NCBI GenBank assembly: GCA_910577015.1
Contig: CAJTKU010000005.1
Location: forward strand, 62,001-126,000
Direction of reading: 5' to 3'
DNA: 64,000 nucleotides
Origin: an uncultured Lachnospiraceae bacterium
GTDB taxonomy: Bacteria > Bacillota > Clostridia > Lachnospirales > Lachnospiraceae
Below are positions 60,970 through 64,000 of the stretch, piece by piece. The translations under genes were made by a program, and so were the position numbers. Each line of letters starts with the position of its first letter. The stretch's first letter is position 1. The notes under the pieces are model-generated. The model ran no database searches. It was given only the letters and a program-made list of their open reading frames with translations, and was not told where the DNA came from.

Positions 60970-61668
60970 ATGGTGGCACAAAACAAAATTATAAATACTG
61001 CTGCAAAAAAAGTCCTGTCGCCGCAAGGCCTGTTCCGAAAAGGCGCCTCTCGAATCTGGCTGGACGATAACCGATACTTTATGATACAAGTAGAATTTCA
61101 GCCCAGCGGATATTCTTCCGGCACCTTTTTGAATGTTGGAATCAGTTTTTTGTGGGAGTTCAGCAATGGTTTAAATGATACTTTATCTTTTAATTATGGT
61201 TATCGGGAAAATGTGGATGGTAAAGACTTTGTTTCCTACAACGGTGATGACGATAAATTCATGGCGGAGGTAGAAAAGCTTGCTGAAGCTGCTATGCAGA
61301 GAGTGATGGAATACCGTCTTTTCCAGGATGTAGATTATGCAAAAAAAATGCTGTTACAGAAAACTTCTTCAAGAAGATTCTGGGAGATTTATAACTATTC
61401 AATGCTATGCTTTATGAAAGGCGATTTTGAAGAAGGAAAAACCTATTTCATGCAATTTATGGACATATTAAAACATTCTTTTTATTCGGGAAACGTATAT
61501 ATTGCATGGTGTGAGGAGTTTTATAACCACTGTATAAAAGAAATATGCCCTCAATTATCAGATAAAGAATCTGCCCGGTGCATGGTATTGGAAATGATAC
61601 GCAGAAGGCGTAATTTTTTTAGCGAAAAACCTTCCTATAAAAAAATGAAAAAGGAGAACTTTCTTTGA
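60970..61668 (+). CDS. DUF4304-like protein
   Basis: A 232-residue protein whose start, with LSPQGLFRKGASRIWLDDN and FMIQVEFQPSGYSSGTFLNV, recalls DUF4304 proteins, often linked to immunity-type loci. The second half is helical. Stop overlaps the next start by 4 bases. Confidence 0.5.
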   Translation: MVAQNKIINTAAKKVLSPQGLFRKGASRIWLDDNRYFMIQVEFQPSGYSSGTFLNVGISFLWEFSNGLNDTLSFNYGYRENVDGKDFVSYNGDDDKFMAEVEKLAEAAMQRVMEYRLFQDVDYAKKMLLQKTSSRRFWEIYNYSMLCFMKGDFEEGKTYFMQFMDILKHSFYSGNVYIAWCEEFYNHCIKEICPQLSDKESARCMVLEMIRRRRNFFSEKPSYKKMKKENFL

Positions 61669-63713
61669 AAAAACAATGGATGCTGATTGCCGCCCTTTTC
61701 CTGACCTCGCTCATTCTGTCCTCCTGCGGAAATGAGTCGGCACCGTCAAAACAGCTTCAATACGTCGAATTGAAAATGAAACTGGAGACACCTGTTCTGA
61801 TTACAGAATACGGAGAATTGCTGGATTCCCATACCAACAGTAACGGAGAAACTTATTTCCTTTACTGCCTGACGCAGGAGGACGAGAGGACATTTACCGT
61901 TACCAGGCAAAATGCCAATGAAATTGACCAGAAAATTGTCCCTCTGGCGTTTGACGAAACGGTACACTTTCTCTTTATATGTGCGGACGCATCCGGAAAC
62001 ATAATGCTTTCCGGCACAAATATCTCCTATGTATATAAGAACGAGTCCTATGAACCTTGCCAGACCTTTCCATCCTGGCCGGTGGGCGGAATGATTGCCA
62101 CCGATGACAACACTGTTATCTGTCAGGTTTATTCCGACTCTCCTTATTACATATTTGATTTGTCAACCGGGAAAAGTCAGGGAACCTTTTTGGATAAAGA
62201 ATTTTTGTTTGAACAGGGTTTCAGTCAGCCTTTTCTGTATGGTCCTTACGGACAGGAAATGCTGATTACTGCCGCCGGACTTTACACACATGATAAAGAT
62301 ACATGGAATTTGCAGGTACCCGGCAATAAGACAAGTATGGCTAAAGCCGATTTTGCCGCTAAAGCGATAGAAAAAGGTGAAAATGAAACTTATATTGTCT
62401 ACGATTCTGACTTTCGGTACACTTATGTGCTGCAAGAAGCAGACAGCGATGCCAGACAGATAACCTTGCGTGTGACGGCATGGCAGGACAGGGAAATATT
62501 GAGGACTGCCCTGACGGAATACCAGATTGCCCATCCGAATGTTACGATTGAATATTCCTTCCGCTGCAGCGATTTACCCAAGACAGAGCAGGAAGCAAAT
62601 ACCTTACTGCAAATAACCAATACCGAAATTGTTTCTTCACAGGCGGCAGACCTTTATGTCCTGGACTATCTTCCATGGCAGAAATATCAGGAAAGCGGGC
62701 TGTTGCTGGACATATCAGATGTTGTGGCGCCATTTGCGGAAGACGAAGACTACTTTGGAAATGTTCTGACTGCCTATGGGGCGGAGGACGGATTATATGC
62801 CGTACCTTGGTTTTTTGCAGCCAAATTTATTCTATGCAAAGAGGATTTGGCTCCCTATGTTCAGAATATTCACGAGTTTGCTTCTTATCTGGAAAGCCAC
62901 CCTGACGAGCCCGGACTGATTCCCCATTATTACCGTGATATGCCGGAAGTCTTTCTTTCCATGATGTATGAGTTTTATCAGGATGATTTGTATGAGGATG
63001 GAACTCTAACACCACAAAGCGTGGAAAGGTTTCTGACCTCTGCTGAAATTATATATAACAGGGAACAGGAAAATACCGATGCCAGGATTTTGCGGCCGAC
63101 TGAAAAAAATAATCTCTCTTTTTCCTACCTTCAATACTTTCCGTTCGGAACGGATGTATATCTTTTTTATGAAAAACAGGAAGGAAGCGTGCTGCTTCTG
63201 CCCACCACGGCCATGGGTATATCGGACTTGCTGAAAGTCAATTACCACCCGGATTATACCATGATTCCCGTAGAAGGCATCCGTTCCCGGCTTTTGTTTG
63301 GAATCCATTCCCGTACCATGGAAGAGGAGGCAGCCAAAGACCTGCTGCGTTATCTGCTTTCATACTATGCGGAAGCAGGCAGTACGGACAGAAGCATTGA
63401 AATGTTTGGTTTCCTGCCGGGACTTCCGATTTATAAACCCGCCATTACCACACATTTTGAGAAATATTATCTTACCAATGAAATAAAAGATAATAACCCA
63501 CTTTATACTTACTCTGAAGAAGAAACCGAAAATCTGCTTGCCGAATTGGGAAATTTCCGGACGCCTGTCTATACTACGGAAGCCTTTGATGATGAAGCAT
63601 TTTCTGTTTTTATAAGTGGAAGCACAGGTTTTTTGACCGGTGAAAAACCATTGGAAGAAGCCGTTGACGAAATATATAACCGTCTGCTGCTGTTACAGCA
63701 GGAAAAGCAGTAA
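61665..63713 (+). CDS. Large solute-binding-like lipoprotein
   Basis: A 682-residue lipoprotein: signal peptide and lipobox LILSSCG. Residues 30-270 look like a beta-propeller-type domain. From about 270 on it resembles sugar ABC solute-binding proteins (ITLRVTAWQDREILRTALTE, DLYVLDYLPWQKYQESGLLL, GLYAVPWFFAAKFIL). No permease genes are adjacent, so it may serve as a sensor or an orphan binding protein. Confidence 0.72.
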   Translation: MKKQWMLIAALFLTSLILSSCGNESAPSKQLQYVELKMKLETPVLITEYGELLDSHTNSNGETYFLYCLTQEDERTFTVTRQNANEIDQKIVPLAFDETVHFLFICADASGNIMLSGTNISYVYKNESYEPCQTFPSWPVGGMIATDDNTVICQVYSDSPYYIFDLSTGKSQGTFLDKEFLFEQGFSQPFLYGPYGQEMLITAAGLYTHDKDTWNLQVPGNKTSMAKADFAAKAIEKGENETYIVYDSDFRYTYVLQEADSDARQITLRVTAWQDREILRTALTEYQIAHPNVTIEYSFRCSDLPKTEQEANTLLQITNTEIVSSQAADLYVLDYLPWQKYQESGLLLDISDVVAPFAEDEDYFGNVLTAYGAEDGLYAVPWFFAAKFILCKEDLAPYVQNIHEFASYLESHPDEPGLIPHYYRDMPEVFLSMMYEFYQDDLYEDGTLTPQSVERFLTSAEIIYNREQENTDARILRPTEKNNLSFSYLQYFPFGTDVYLFYEKQEGSVLLLPTTAMGISDLLKVNYHPDYTMIPVEGIRSRLLFGIHSRTMEEEAAKDLLRYLLSYYAEAGSTDRSIEMFGFLPGLPIYKPAITTHFEKYYLTNEIKDNNPLYTYSEEETENLLAELGNFRTPVYTTEAFDDEAFSVFISGSTGFLTGEKPLEEAVDEIYNRLLLLQQEKQ

Positions 63714-63718
63714 AAAAA

Positions 63719-63760
63719 GCAAAGAGGTTTTGGTTATTAAAAAAACCAAAACCTCTTTGC
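63719..63760. terminator. Bidirectional terminator
   Basis: A 17-bp perfect stem (63719-63735 with 63744-63760) with an 8-base loop and A/T-rich flanks, between convergent genes. Confidence 0.9.
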
Positions 63761-64000
63761 CTGTTCCTCTTTCTGTCCGGATGAATCCAAAGCGGTTATT
63801 TCATTTTTCACAAAACGCAGCACCACGGCAGAAAACCGTGACAGCGTAAGGGATACTTTTCCTGACAACACCGGTATTTCCTGATGTACTGTGCTGTACC
63901 CTGTTTCCGTACTTTCAAAAATCTTCTTTATCACTGCCTGTTTCGGCACACCGACTTCCCAGACTCTTACTTCTTTTTCTATTTCCCTGTCATTATTATT
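63737..64000 (-). CDS. C-terminal part of an unknown protein (cut by window edge)
   Basis: The frame is open from the window edge to a stop at 63737. The visible 87 residues include REIEKEVRVWEVGVPKQAV and LSGKVSLTLSRFSAVVLRFV, a beta-rich end like that of some glycoside hydrolases (a final beta-sandwich domain). The family is a guess. Confidence 0.45.
   Translation of the reverse strand, partial: NNNDREIEKEVRVWEVGVPKQAVIKKIFESTETGYSTVHQEIPVLSGKVSLTLSRFSAVVLRFVKNEITALDSSGQKEEQAKRFWFF

Overview
The window is a bacterial chromosome segment from a low-to-mid GC Firmicute, most likely a gut Lachnospiraceae relative. The evidence is a T-box leader, Firmicute-type ribosome binding sites, remnants of Clostridia mobilizable elements, and HK97-type phage genes typical of that group. 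No rRNA or tRNA gene was seen, so the genus is not fixed.

Region 1 (about 1-30,400): most of a siphovirus-type prophage, transcribed right to left. From the right it has an HTH protein and small early genes, a frameshifted cytosine DNA methyltransferase, an HAD phosphatase-like protein, an HUH-type Rep, ParA and ParB, a VRR-NUC nuclease and an HNH nuclease. Packaging follows (TerS, TerL, portal, ClpP-like protease, HK97 capsid), then connectors, tail tube, tail chaperones with a predicted -1 frameshift, a tape measure carrying five identical 120-bp repeats, Dit and other baseplate proteins. Next comes a complete diversity-generating retroelement (DGR): variable C-lectin target, Avd, template repeat and reverse transcriptase. 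Holin and the start of an endolysin lie at the left edge. No integrase or repressor is visible; they may lie left of the window, or the phage may be plasmid-like.

Region 2 (about 30,400-45,200): an accessory zone. It holds a 185-bp near-palindrome, an immunity-like DUF2185 protein, a P-loop kinase, peptidase E and a MoxR ATPase. It also holds a T-box-controlled short alanyl-tRNA synthetase, decayed mobilizable-element pieces (relaxase fragment, helicase, two sigma-like factors, KTR protein, DUF4180, MATE pump with TetR regulator, TnpV fragment) and a broken type III toxin-antitoxin locus (ToxN-like).

Region 3 (about 44,900-48,660, plus strand): DUF3784, DUF58 and a transglutaminase membrane protein. 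The last two normally sit beside MoxR, which is now 10 kb away in the opposite direction.

Region 4 (48,612-59,456, minus strand): the most unusual part. A run of tightly spaced genes encodes an anthrax edema factor/ExoY-like nucleotidyl cyclase candidate, a jacalin-like protein, an amidase-lysozyme fusion, two DUF2589 proteins, a STAS protein, a lipoprotein, an EamA transporter, a membrane protein and a SpoIIE phosphatase fused to an RsbW-like kinase. Just upstream of its first gene is a 169-bp segment bounded by 14-bp inverted repeats. The segment carries a TTGACA promoter that now points away from the operon, and a tyrosine recombinase gene lies directly beyond it. Inverting the segment would place TTGACA-17-TATTAT in front of the operon. 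I read this as a phase-variable ON/OFF switch, shown here in the OFF orientation.

Region 5 (59,679-64,000): a methyltransferase, two unknown proteins, a large solute-binding-like lipoprotein, a strong terminator, and the 3' end of a minus-strand gene.
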